The notes under the pieces were generated by a model. The model made no database searches. It worked only from the letters and a program-made list of their open reading frames with translations, and was not told the DNA's origin. A stretch of 64,000 bases of DNA from Longitalea luteola. Lineage in GTDB: Bacteria; Bacteroidota; Bacteroidia; Chitinophagales; Chitinophagaceae. Shown here piece after piece: positions 28,330 through 35,781 of the stretch (within the stretch, counting starts at the first letter, position 1; each line of letters begins with the position of its first letter). The translations under genes and the position numbers were made by a program. The stretch spans positions 310,001 to 374,000 of the forward strand of contig NZ_JAFIQX010000004.1 in the NCBI RefSeq assembly GCF_017356035.1, in the 5' to 3' direction.

Positions 28330-28422
28330 AAATTTCGAGATTTTGAGATTTCGAGATTTTGAGATTTAGCGGGCTGCTTATATTGGAGCAAATCCCTAAA
28401 TCTCGAAATCAGAAATCAGAAA
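28330..28422. repeat. Extragenic inverted-repeat island, family A copy 1
   Basis: The left arm repeats TTTCGAGA and TTTTGAGA units; the right arm is built from TCTCGAAATC and AGAAATC units in the opposite sense. The two fold into a long imperfect hairpin around a GC-richer loop. It lies between two convergent genes and overlaps the last codons of the DinB gene. A related copy, inverted, is at 41355-41478. Confidence 0.7.
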
Positions 28423-28928
28423 TCGTTTTGCCATTTTTGCTCATCCGCAGAAGGTCCATAAATAGAAGGCACGGGAATATCATTCAATCGCATATAAACG
28501 GTAAGTTGGCCGCGGTGATGCACCAGGTGGTTTAAAGTGGATCCGATCTGGCCCAGTTTAGGAGCGGTATAAAGCACCTCTCCATTCCTCTTCAAAGAAA
28601 ATGGCTCCAGCAAAGCTTCATCAGTAACCTTGTTCAAGGCGTTTTTGGCGCCCTGGATATTTTCATCAAACCGTTTTACTACATCGGCAGTGCTGGCAGG
28701 TTTGAAGAACTGACCTGTAGCCAGATCAATCTCGGGTTGTTCAATCATGGTGGTGATCCAGTTGGGCATCTCAGCCACCAGTATGGTGAGGTATCCCAGC
28801 TCCATTGATTTTTCATGCGGTTTGTAATGGAACAGTTCAACCGGTATGCGCTCCAGGCATTTTCGGGTAGCCGTTACCTCTGCTTCCAGCTCTTTTAAAT
28901 AGGTTTTGCCTAATGTGCCCTGATCCAT
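28416..28928 (-). CDS. DinB family protein
   Basis: The 170-aa protein matches the DinB/YfiT four-helix-bundle fold. The metal-ligand histidine positions appear in PVELFHYKPHEKSMELGYL and HLVHHRGQLTVYMRLNDIP, the latter being the family hallmark near the C-terminus. Such proteins are metal-dependent thiol-transferase-like enzymes or stress-related proteins; a specific function is not evident. Its last codons are built from the extragenic repeat downstream. No co-transcribed neighbour. Confidence 0.9.
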   Translation of the reverse strand: MDQGTLGKTYLKELEAEVTATRKCLERIPVELFHYKPHEKSMELGYLTILVAEMPNWITTMIEQPEIDLATGQFFKPASTADVVKRFDENIQGAKNALNKVTDEALLEPFSLKRNGEVLYTAPKLGQIGSTLNHLVHHRGQLTVYMRLNDIPVPSIYGPSADEQKWQNDF

Positions 28929-29035
28929 GGTTTTGCTATTTAATGGTTTGGCATCAAGTTACTGAAAAACAAATTTAATTATTACCGCAGCCAATTGACA
29001 GCTAACCGGTGTGGAAATTTCGCTACAAGAAAAAA

Positions 29036-29155
29036 GTTATTAAGTTAGTCGGTTCCGGCAGGAACCAAATATCTTAATAACTCAATAACCAGGTACTGCG
29101 AACTATGAACTATAAACTATGAACTATAAACTTTGAACTGTAAACTTAAAACGCA
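29036..29155. repeat. Extragenic inverted-repeat island with GAACTATAAACT-type words
   Basis: A first hairpin pairs GTTATTAAG with CTTAATAAC, with GGTTCC/GGAACC inside. A second pairs TACTGCG with CGCAGTA around several degenerate copies of GAACTATAAACT. The second hairpin overlaps the stop codon of the DoxX gene. The core word AGTTTACAGTTCAAAGTTT (reverse strand here) recurs at 34847-34865. Confidence 0.65.
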
Positions 29156-29559
29156 GTACTTAACACAGCAGTCTGTTGATTACCAATCCTGTCCTGTTGC
29201 AATCTTTTTCTTCTTTGATAAAAAACATAAGAAGCAGTGGCCAGTCCCAAAGGCAATACCATAAACATCCAGTCGGGTTTGCCAATGGCCAGTATTGAAT
29301 AAGTTGCGCCTATGAGATCGAAGAACAACCCGGCATATGCCCATTCTTTTATCCGGGGAAAACCAGGCACCAGGATAGCTATGACGCCTAATAATTTTGC
29401 AACGCCAATGAAGGGGACAAAGAATTTCGGATAGCCCAGTTCCACATGCATGCCCTGGATTGCCACAGGATGGCTCATGATATCAGGAATGGCTGAACCT
29501 AGCATCAGGAAAGCAAATAACCCGGTAAACACCCAATAGAAAATGTTCGTCTTTTTCAT
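29146..29559 (-). CDS. DoxX family membrane protein
   Basis: The 137-aa protein has four membrane helices in the DoxX/DoxD-like pattern. The first is WVFTGLFAFLMLGSAIPDI, with a conserved HPVAIQ segment after it. The second opens with FFVPFIGVAKLLGVIAIL and GFPRIKEWAYAGLFFDLIGA follows. DoxX-like proteins are often linked to redox or detoxification systems, but this branch is uncharacterised. It is transcribed alone; its stop codon is part of an extragenic hairpin. Confidence 0.88.
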   Translation of the reverse strand: MKKTNIFYWVFTGLFAFLMLGSAIPDIMSHPVAIQGMHVELGYPKFFVPFIGVAKLLGVIAILVPGFPRIKEWAYAGLFFDLIGATYSILAIGKPDWMFMVLPLGLATASYVFYQRRKRLQQDRIGNQQTAVLSTAF

Positions 29560-29718
29560 AACAAATAGTTTAATCGTTGACTAATTATTTTTGTTTTGTT
29601 AGCAGGCCAGCGATGCTTTGTTGTATACCGGCCTGGTTTGTTGAAACAAAAATATATTCAATAAACAGCTTTAACGGGGTGTGTTGCGGACAATAATGGG
29701 GTGTTTTGCGACACGAAC

Positions 29719-29829
29719 AGTTACCGGTTACCGGGTACCAGTTACCAGGACTTTAAATTTCGATCACTTTGCAACTAATCGGGTTCTCCTAATTTTTTGC
29801 GCGGTGACTGGAAACCGGTAACTGGTAAC
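29719..29829. repeat. Extragenic inverted-repeat element, family B copy 1
   Basis: The left arm is TTACCGGTTACCGGGTACC then AGTTACCAGGAC. The right arm has GGTGACTGGAAACCGGTAAC then TGGTAAC and pairs with the left. The whole unit of about 110 bp, including the middle, aligns with 38341-38451. The 330-bp gap around it (29560-29889) holds no gene, only this element and the serA terminator. Confidence 0.75.
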
Positions 29830-29834
29830 AACAC

Positions 29835-29866
29835 AAAAAAACGGATCGCTCATTTAGAACGACCCG
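29835..29866 (-). terminator. Rho-independent terminator of serA
   Basis: On the minus strand CGGGTCGTTC pairs with GAGCGATCCG around a TAAAT loop, followed by seven T residues. It lies 23 bp past the serA stop. Confidence 0.9.
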
Positions 29867-29889
29867 CTTTCGTTTATGAATGATTTAGA

Positions 29890-31128
29890 TTAGTATAACA
29901 GCCTTACCTTGATAGTATCCTTTACTTCTTTTAACAACTGTACCGCGGTATTGGAGATCTTACGGTCGAGGTCAAGCACCACATACCCAATTTCATCATT
30001 GGTTTTCAGGTACTGGCCAAGAATATTGATCTTGTTGTTCGACAAAGTGGTGTTGATAGCCGATAACACACCAGGCACGTTGCGGTGAACATGTAAAATA
30101 CGGTGTGTTCCTTCCTGGGGCGGCAGGCTTAATGGCGGCACGGTATGGGAACCAATGCTCACGCCCATTTCAAGATACTGGAAAAGCTTATTGCTCACAT
30201 CTTCACCTATGTTCTGTTGCGCTTCTTCTGTTGAACCACCAATGTGCGGGGTAAGAATAACGTTGGGCAACCCCTGTAACGGCGTAGTGAATTTGTCGCC
30301 ATTCTTTTCAGGTTCCCAGGGATATACATCTACCGCAGCACCGCTCAATTGTCCGTCCTGCAGGGCTTTGGCCAGCGCCTCCAGTTCAACTACCTCACCA
30401 CGGGCATAGTTTATAAGAATAGAACCTTTCTTGAAATTCTTGATCACGTTCTTATTGATCATATTTTTAGTGCTGGCGGTTTCAGGCACATGCAGTGTAA
30501 TGATATCTGCCTGGCTTACCAGTTCTTTCAACGATTTCTTCGCCACTGCATTGCCTAAGGGCAGCTTGGTTACCGTGTCGTAAAAAATCACATGCATACC
30601 CAGCGCTTCGGCCAGCACACTTACCTGTGTACCGATATTTCCATAACCGATAATACCCAGTGTTTTGCCACGAAGCTCGTAACTGCCTTTCGCATCTTTC
30701 AACCATATACCTTCGTGAGCCGCTTTGTTCTTGTCAACAATGCGTCTGATCAACAGAATTGACAAACCGATCACCAGCTCTGCTACCGAACGGGTATTGG
30801 AATACGGCGCATTGAACACCGCAACACCCTGTTGTTTAGCGTATTTTAGATCAACCTGGTTTACACCAATACAAAAACAGCCAATCGCCTGCAGTTTCTT
30901 AGCAGCATCCAGAACACGTGGCGTAATTTGCGTTTTGGATCGGATACCCAGCAAATGCACATCCTTCACTTCCTTTATCAGGTCCTCTTCACTTAATGCC
31001 CCCGTTACTTTCTTAACGGATGTGTAGCCATTGTCTTTAAAGAATTTTACAGCCGTGTCACTGATGTTCTCAAGTAGAAGAATATTTATCTTTTCCTTGG
31101 GATAACTCGTAATTTGTTTGTCGGTCAT
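29890..31128 (-). CDS. serA: D-3-phosphoglycerate dehydrogenase
   Basis: This 412-aa enzyme catalyses the first step of serine biosynthesis, oxidising 3-phosphoglycerate with NAD. The NAD-binding loop reads GKTLGIIGYGNIGTQVSVLA. The substrate/catalytic residues occur in INYARGEVVELEALAKAL (Arg) and VILTPHIGGSTEEAQ (His, in the family's HIGGST motif). A C-terminal ACT domain (about 340-412; HRILHVHRNVPGVLSAINTT) would mediate serine feedback, as in the E. coli-type enzyme. It is transcribed alone, with a -7-like element upstream and a strong terminator. Confidence 0.95.
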   Translation of the reverse strand: MTDKQITSYPKEKINILLLENISDTAVKFFKDNGYTSVKKVTGALSEEDLIKEVKDVHLLGIRSKTQITPRVLDAAKKLQAIGCFCIGVNQVDLKYAKQQGVAVFNAPYSNTRSVAELVIGLSILLIRRIVDKNKAAHEGIWLKDAKGSYELRGKTLGIIGYGNIGTQVSVLAEALGMHVIFYDTVTKLPLGNAVAKKSLKELVSQADIITLHVPETASTKNMINKNVIKNFKKGSILINYARGEVVELEALAKALQDGQLSGAAVDVYPWEPEKNGDKFTTPLQGLPNVILTPHIGGSTEEAQQNIGEDVSNKLFQYLEMGVSIGSHTVPPLSLPPQEGTHRILHVHRNVPGVLSAINTTLSNNKINILGQYLKTNDEIGYVVLDLDRKISNTAVQLLKEVKDTIKVRLLY

Positions 31129-31179
31129 AATGATTCCTACTGCTTTTACGTTATTTACGGTACCTTAGTTAAAAGATTG

Positions 31180-31187
31180 CAAATATA
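31180..31187 (-). promoter_or_regulatory. Possible -7 promoter element of serA
   Basis: TATATTTG on the minus strand matches TAnnTTTG and lies 51 bp upstream of the serA start. No good TTTG was found at the expected -33 position, so the call is tentative. Confidence 0.35.
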
Positions 31188-31294
31188 GTTCATAGTTGCA
31201 GAAACTTAGGCATGAAAAATGCATACATGGGCCTGTAACTGATCGGTTTTGTATAATTTCGCAAATTACGGTAACCTAAAATTAGATTGTCCTG

Positions 31295-32566
31295 GTGAAA
31301 AACATAGTCAGGTTATTGCTTATACTACTGGCATTGGAGAGTTGTGCGCGCGTTAACAATAAAAAGGTGACCTCTGGCCCAATGAACGCAGGTGATACCT
31401 CATCTTTACCTGCTCATGCTGTTACCTTAACGCCCGAGGAAATTAGCAATTTGAGGAGAAGGGTTGATAACCATCTTGATTCCACCCTGGGAAGAACCCG
31501 GTTCAATGGCAGCATCCTTGTTGCAAAGAATGGACAGATCGTATTTGAAGAATATACCGGATTTGTAGATCCCCGCACAAAAAAAGACTCCATTACTCCC
31601 TCCACACCATTTCACCTCGCTTCTGTATCAAAAACTTTTACCGGCATGGCCACGTTGCGGCTATGGGAAGAAGGTAAGCTGAATATTGAAGATCCTGTTT
31701 CCAAATACCTGCCTGGCTTTCCTTTGGAAGGTGTAACCATACGTACGTTGCTCAACCATCGCAGCGGCATTCCGAAATACGATCATTACATGGGCGAAAT
31801 GGGTTGGGATAAACGAAAAATGATCTCCAATCAGGATGTATTGGATTTCCTTATTGCCAACTACAAGAAAATACCTATCGCGCCCCCCAATCGTGGCTTC
31901 AGCTACAGCAATACCAACTATGCACTGCTGGCGCTGATCATTGAGAAAGTAAGTGGACTATCCTTCAAGGATTATTTGAAAAAGACCTTTTTCGATCCGC
32001 TTGGGATGAAAAATACGTATGTATTCACCCTGGCCGATTCTGCCCGCTATATGCCATCTTTCTATTACAGCAACCGCGAATACAGGTTCGAATTCCTCGA
32101 TGCAGTGTATGGCGACAAGAACGTCTACAGCACGGTTCGCGACCTGTTGAAATGGCACCAGGCCCTGCAACGCGAGAACTATTTTAAAAAAGCTACTCTC
32201 GACCAGGCCTATGCAGGTTACAGTTTTGAAAAGCCCGGCACCCACAATTATGGGCTGGGCTGGCGTATGTACCTGCTGAAGAACGGCAAAAAACTCATTT
32301 ACCACAATGGCTGGTGGCATGGCAACCGCACTTCCTTCTATCGGATGACCGATGAAGATGCCGTGATCATTGCCCTTTGCAACAACGATTGCCGCTATGT
32401 ATATAAAGTGAAGGAGCTGGCCGACATCTTTGGCGATTATATGCAGCAACATCGCCGCTATGCCGACGATGAGCCTACCCAGGTAGCCCGCGCAGAAAGG
32501 CCCCGCCAGGCAAAAGCCACCACAAAAAAGAAAAGCTCCCATCGCCGCTCAACTGCCAGAAAGTAA
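31295..32566 (+). CDS. Serine hydrolase, class C beta-lactamase/DD-peptidase family lipoprotein
   Basis: The GTG at 31295 is the only start giving the lipoprotein signal LLLILLALESC (lipobox Cys17). Catalytic motifs are visible: S110-V-S-K113 in HLASVSKTFTG, Y204-S-N206 in GFSYSNTNY, and HNGWWHG in place of the K-T-G box. These belong to the class C/esterase-like serine hydrolases, which include DD-peptidases and esterases; true beta-lactamase activity is not implied. The last 40 residues form a very basic tail (TTKKKSSHRRSTARK) outside the domain. It is followed after 12 bp by nnr and probably co-transcribed. Confidence 0.9.
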   Translation: MKNIVRLLLILLALESCARVNNKKVTSGPMNAGDTSSLPAHAVTLTPEEISNLRRRVDNHLDSTLGRTRFNGSILVAKNGQIVFEEYTGFVDPRTKKDSITPSTPFHLASVSKTFTGMATLRLWEEGKLNIEDPVSKYLPGFPLEGVTIRTLLNHRSGIPKYDHYMGEMGWDKRKMISNQDVLDFLIANYKKIPIAPPNRGFSYSNTNYALLALIIEKVSGLSFKDYLKKTFFDPLGMKNTYVFTLADSARYMPSFYYSNREYRFEFLDAVYGDKNVYSTVRDLLKWHQALQRENYFKKATLDQAYAGYSFEKPGTHNYGLGWRMYLLKNGKKLIYHNGWWHGNRTSFYRMTDEDAVIIALCNNDCRYVYKVKELADIFGDYMQQHRRYADDEPTQVARAERPRQAKATTKKKSSHRRSTARK

Positions 32567-32578
32567 TTAATTTTCGGG

Positions 32579-34075
32579 ATGCAAATTTTTGCTACCGAAC
32601 AAATTAGAGCCTGGGACGAATACACCATCCGCCATGAACCGATTGCATCGGTCGACCTCATGGAGCGCGCTGCCACAGCCTGCTATGAATGGTTGATGCA
32701 ACACAACTATAAAGGCCGGTCTTATTCCATTTTCTGCGGAAAAGGGAATAATGGCGGAGATGGCCTCGTGATCGCCCGCCTGCTGGCCCAGAGCAATCAT
32801 ACTGTTACCGTTCATATCCTCGAATTCGGGCACAAGGGAACCGTTGATTTTCAGATCAACCTGGCCCGATTGCACGACACCACCGCGGGGATCCGGTTTG
32901 TGTCGTCAGAAGAAGCCTTGCATCCTATTCCTCCAGCCGATGTGGTGATCGATGCCTTGCTGGGCTCCGGCATTAACCGGCCCACCGACGGGCTCACCGC
33001 GCAGCTTATTAAGCATATAAATAACAGCGGCAACGAGGTCATTGCCATCGATATTCCGAGCGGGCTATTCGTAGACCACAGCAGCCGCGGAAATACGATC
33101 ATCAAAGCCAGGCACACCCTTAGCTTTCAATGTTTTAAACCGGCTTTCCTGATGCCGGAGAACGCAGCGGTCATTGGCGGGATGCATATCCTGGATATCG
33201 GCCTGCACCCCGATTTTTTAAACACACAGGACGCTCCTTTTGAACTGATCGACCGGCCAATCGTCAACCGCCTGCTGCAACCTCGCCAGGCATTTTCCCA
33301 TAAAGGCGATTTTGGCCATGCCGCGCTCGTTACCGGCAGCTATGGCATGATGGGCGCTGCCGTTTTATGTGCCCGGGCCTGTTTGCGCAGCGGCGTAGGC
33401 AAACTCACCTGCCACATACCAGCCTCCGGTTATACAATTATGCAGGTATCGGTGCCGGAAGCTATGTGCAAAACCGCCGAAAACGAACATCCCGCGGCAG
33501 AAATGGACAAATACGACGTCATTGGCATTGGTCCCGGACTTGGTTCAGATGCGGCGAATATCCCGCTGCTATATACATTATTTGAGCAGAACCGCCGGCC
33601 CATGGTCATAGATGCAGATGGTTTGAACACGATAGGCCGGGAAACAGCATTATTGAACAAGATCCCGCCCGGCTCCATACTTACACCCCATCCAAAAGAG
33701 TTCGAACGGCTGTTCGGCAAGACATTCAACGACTACGAGCGCATACAGCTGGCCCAGCAAAAAGCAGCAGCCCACCAGCTTTATATTGTATTGAAAGGCC
33801 GTTACACGTTTATTGCATCCCCTGATGGCAAGGGCTATTTCAACAGCTCGGGCAACCCGGGTATGGCCACCGGCGGAACAGGCGACGTGCTTACCGGTAT
33901 ACTCACCGGGCTGCTGGCGCAGCAGTATGCACCATTACATGCTGCCATTATGGGCGTATACCTGCATGGACTTGCCGGCGACCTGGCAGCCGCTTACACT
34001 TCGCAGCCTTCCCTCATCGCTTCTGACCTTATCGATTGTCTGGGCCAGGCGTTTCAATCGATTTCCAGTTCATAG
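32579..34075 (+). CDS. nnr: Bifunctional NAD(P)H-hydrate epimerase / ADP-dependent NAD(P)H-hydrate dehydratase
   Basis: This 498-aa fusion repairs hydrated NAD(P)H. Residues about 1-215 are the YjeF_N epimerase (CGKGNNGGDGLVIARLL, ALLGSGINRPTDG). Residues about 235-495 are the ribokinase-like dehydratase. The latter shows PRQAFSHKGDFGHAALVTGS, IDADGLN, LTPHPKEFERLFG and the nucleotide-binding ATGGTGDVLTGILTGLLAQ. Length and order match the standard bacterial Nnr protein. It follows the serine hydrolase gene by 12 bp, probably one transcript without a functional link. Confidence 0.95.
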   Translation: MQIFATEQIRAWDEYTIRHEPIASVDLMERAATACYEWLMQHNYKGRSYSIFCGKGNNGGDGLVIARLLAQSNHTVTVHILEFGHKGTVDFQINLARLHDTTAGIRFVSSEEALHPIPPADVVIDALLGSGINRPTDGLTAQLIKHINNSGNEVIAIDIPSGLFVDHSSRGNTIIKARHTLSFQCFKPAFLMPENAAVIGGMHILDIGLHPDFLNTQDAPFELIDRPIVNRLLQPRQAFSHKGDFGHAALVTGSYGMMGAAVLCARACLRSGVGKLTCHIPASGYTIMQVSVPEAMCKTAENEHPAAEMDKYDVIGIGPGLGSDAANIPLLYTLFEQNRRPMVIDADGLNTIGRETALLNKIPPGSILTPHPKEFERLFGKTFNDYERIQLAQQKAAAHQLYIVLKGRYTFIASPDGKGYFNSSGNPGMATGGTGDVLTGILTGLLAQQYAPLHAAIMGVYLHGLAGDLAAAYTSQPSLIASDLIDCLGQAFQSISSS

Positions 34076-34133
34076 TTTAAAGTTCAAAGCCCATTGACCA
34101 TTCACCATTGACCATTGGCCACTCACCATCATG
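34070..34133. repeat. Simple-word repeat island before the GNAT gene
   Basis: CATAGTTTAAAGTTCAAAG (34071-34089) is followed by four to five degenerate copies of CCATTGACCATTCACC. The AGTTTAAAGTTCAAAG word also appears just after the GNAT gene. No hairpin as strong as the other islands is seen. Confidence 0.55.
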
Positions 34134-34147
34134 CCTTATCTTGCAAT

Positions 34148-34843
34148 ATGCATAACAGTGATCCTTTGGATAAACTAGATAACCCCGCCTGGTGGGCACT
34201 GACCGGCACCCAGCAATCGTTTGCAGCGGGAGATACAAGCGCTAAAAGATACCAACGCGGCATTTTACCTTTTACGGCGGTTGAAGAGGCAACAACAGAA
34301 AACCTGCTTGCGTTAAGTGAGCTGCTTGAACCAGGTGAGACCTTTTTTCTAATAGGTGAGCTGCCGCATCTGCCCGCCGGTTTTCAATTGCTGAAAGAAC
34401 TACCCTGCGCCCAAATGATCCTGCAAAGGCCGGTGCCCGCCATACAAAGGAATGTTACGGTGGCTAAGCTAACCGAATTTAACAAAACAGAAATGTTCAA
34501 CCTGATTAACAAAGTACAACCCGGTTATTATGAACCGGAGACTTCTCAACTCGGTAATTATTTTGGCATCCGGCAAAATGATCAACTGGTCGCCATAGCC
34601 GGTGAAAGAATGCGACTGGAACGACTAACAGAGATAAGTGCTATTTGCACTGATCCTGCTTATACAGGCCGCGGTTATGCGCAACAATTGATTGTTCAGT
34701 TATGTCATACCAATCTTGAACAGGGCAACACCCCTTTCCTGCACGTATTACAGACCAATGAACGCGCCATCCGGTTATACGAATATCTGGGATTTGTTAC
34801 GAGAAGGGTTATTTCTTTTTGGCAAATGCAGTTCACCGTTTAA
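34148..34843 (+). CDS. GNAT family N-acetyltransferase
   Basis: The ATG at 34148 gives 231 aa starting HNSDPLDKLDNPAWWALTG. The C-terminal half (about 110-228) is a GNAT domain of the FR47-like type. The acetyl-CoA loop is in AICTDPAYTGRGYAQQLIVQ (R/Q-x-x-G-x-A pattern), and NERAIRLYEYLGFVTRR forms the last helix and strand. The N-terminal half is an extra GNAT-like region common in this Bacteroidetes branch. Substrate unknown. Word-like repeats flank the gene on both sides. Confidence 0.88.
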   Translation: MHNSDPLDKLDNPAWWALTGTQQSFAAGDTSAKRYQRGILPFTAVEEATTENLLALSELLEPGETFFLIGELPHLPAGFQLLKELPCAQMILQRPVPAIQRNVTVAKLTEFNKTEMFNLINKVQPGYYEPETSQLGNYFGIRQNDQLVAIAGERMRLERLTEISAICTDPAYTGRGYAQQLIVQLCHTNLEQGNTPFLHVLQTNERAIRLYEYLGFVTRRVISFWQMQFTV

Positions 34844-34930
34844 AGTTTACAGTTCAAAGTTTAAAGTTTACAGTTGATATGCTGAGTTGGCAGGGATAAC
34901 TAGTTATTCAGTTATTCAGTTTATAATTAA
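34839..34930. repeat. Simple-word repeat island after the GNAT gene
   Basis: It contains AAGTTTACAGTTCAAAGTTT, AAAGTTTACAGTT and AGTTATTCAGTTATTCAG words. The first matches, in opposite orientation, the core of the 29036-29155 island. The island begins within the last codons of the GNAT gene. Confidence 0.55.
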
Positions 34931-34996
34931 TAAGCAACCGGACAATTGTAGATTCTGAACATTGAGGAGGTTTGCCAATTGCCTAATGTCAATTGC

Positions 34997-35362
34997 CTAT
35001 TGAATCTTCTCCGTCTCCTGCTCCATAAACTTCCTGAACTTTTCGCGCAGCGACTGATACCAGGCTATCATTTGTTTGGCTTCTGCCGAAATAGTGGAGC
35101 CTCCCCCCTTTTCGCCGCCAGTGGCAGTAACTACCATGGCACTGCCCATGGTCTCATTCAGCCGGCTGACGATCTCCCATGCTTTTTTATACGACATGCC
35201 GATTTTGCGCGCTGCCTGGTTAATGGATCCCGTTTCTTCGATCAGCTGCAACAGTTCAACCGGGCCAGGACCAAAAAAGCGGGTTCCGTTGCCTTCCACC
35301 CAAATACTTCCATTTACCCTGAAATCACCTTTCTTTAGCATGTCGCGCATTTGTTTTTTCAT
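34997..35362 (-). CDS. ModE-type winged-helix DNA-binding protein lacking the molybdate domain
   Basis: The 121-aa protein matches the LysR/ModE-type N-terminal domain. Residues 12-110 include FFGPGPVELLQLIEETGSIN, QAARKIGMSYKKAWEIVSRL and the wing VTATGGEKGGGSTISAEAKQ. E. coli ModE has a C-terminal TOBE pair that binds molybdate; here the protein stops after the DNA-binding and dimerisation part. Some such short proteins still regulate molybdate genes. No mod or moa genes lie in the window, so the target is unknown. It is read away from the histidine kinase gene. Confidence 0.82.
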   Translation of the reverse strand: MKKQMRDMLKKGDFRVNGSIWVEGNGTRFFGPGPVELLQLIEETGSINQAARKIGMSYKKAWEIVSRLNETMGSAMVVTATGGEKGGGSTISAEAKQMIAWYQSLREKFRKFMEQETEKIQ

Positions 35363-35781
35363 GATGCAATAATAAATAATTCAAAAAGACCGCCAAAACA
35401 AGCGGGGCGCCACTTGTCCATGTGTTAACAGGCAGTAAAACGATCATATATCAATTATAAAAAGATACGGTCGCTTGCAGTATTTCATCCCCGGCTACGC
35501 ACATGCGTAGTTTTACGATCGCCGACGCTTTATTGCTATGGCCAGAGAGCGTCCCGAATGTATAGGGCTATGACCTGAACGGAAGCAAGAAAGTGTATTC
35601 AGGATAATTTTTTTGTTAAAGGGATGCGTCTTCTTAAGAGCACCCGCCCTTTTAGTGTTTTTTAAGACTACAGGTAAAAAGGTATTCGTTAAAAAATAAC
35701 CCTTTTACAAGTATTTTTATAAGGAATTACTGTAACTTATAAACCGAACCCTTAATACATACTTAAATCAATTTCCGCTTA
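35363..35781. other. Intergenic region between modE-like and histidine kinase genes
   Basis: These 419 bp hold no supported gene. They contain the palindrome at 35495-35510. The kinase promoter should lie in the AT-rich right half, but no clean TTTG/TAnnTTTG pair was found. Confidence 0.45.
35495..35510. promoter_or_regulatory. Palindrome CTACGCAcATGCGTAG, possible regulator site
   Basis: This is a 16-bp palindrome with arms CTACGCA and TGCGTAG, followed by TTTTACG. It lies about 270 bp upstream of the histidine kinase/NarL-type regulator operon and 130 bp upstream of the modE-like gene. It could be an operator for either gene. Confidence 0.35.

Noticed and set aside
34070-34930. Short repeated words that could suggest a CRISPR array
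   Set aside because: Units are shorter than CRISPR repeats, degenerate and contiguous, without unique spacers of constant length; no cas gene is present.
35449-35480. Possible ModE operator (CGATCATATA...)
   Set aside because: Only one half resembles the E. coli ModE site and the two halves are not symmetrical; no mod genes are present.
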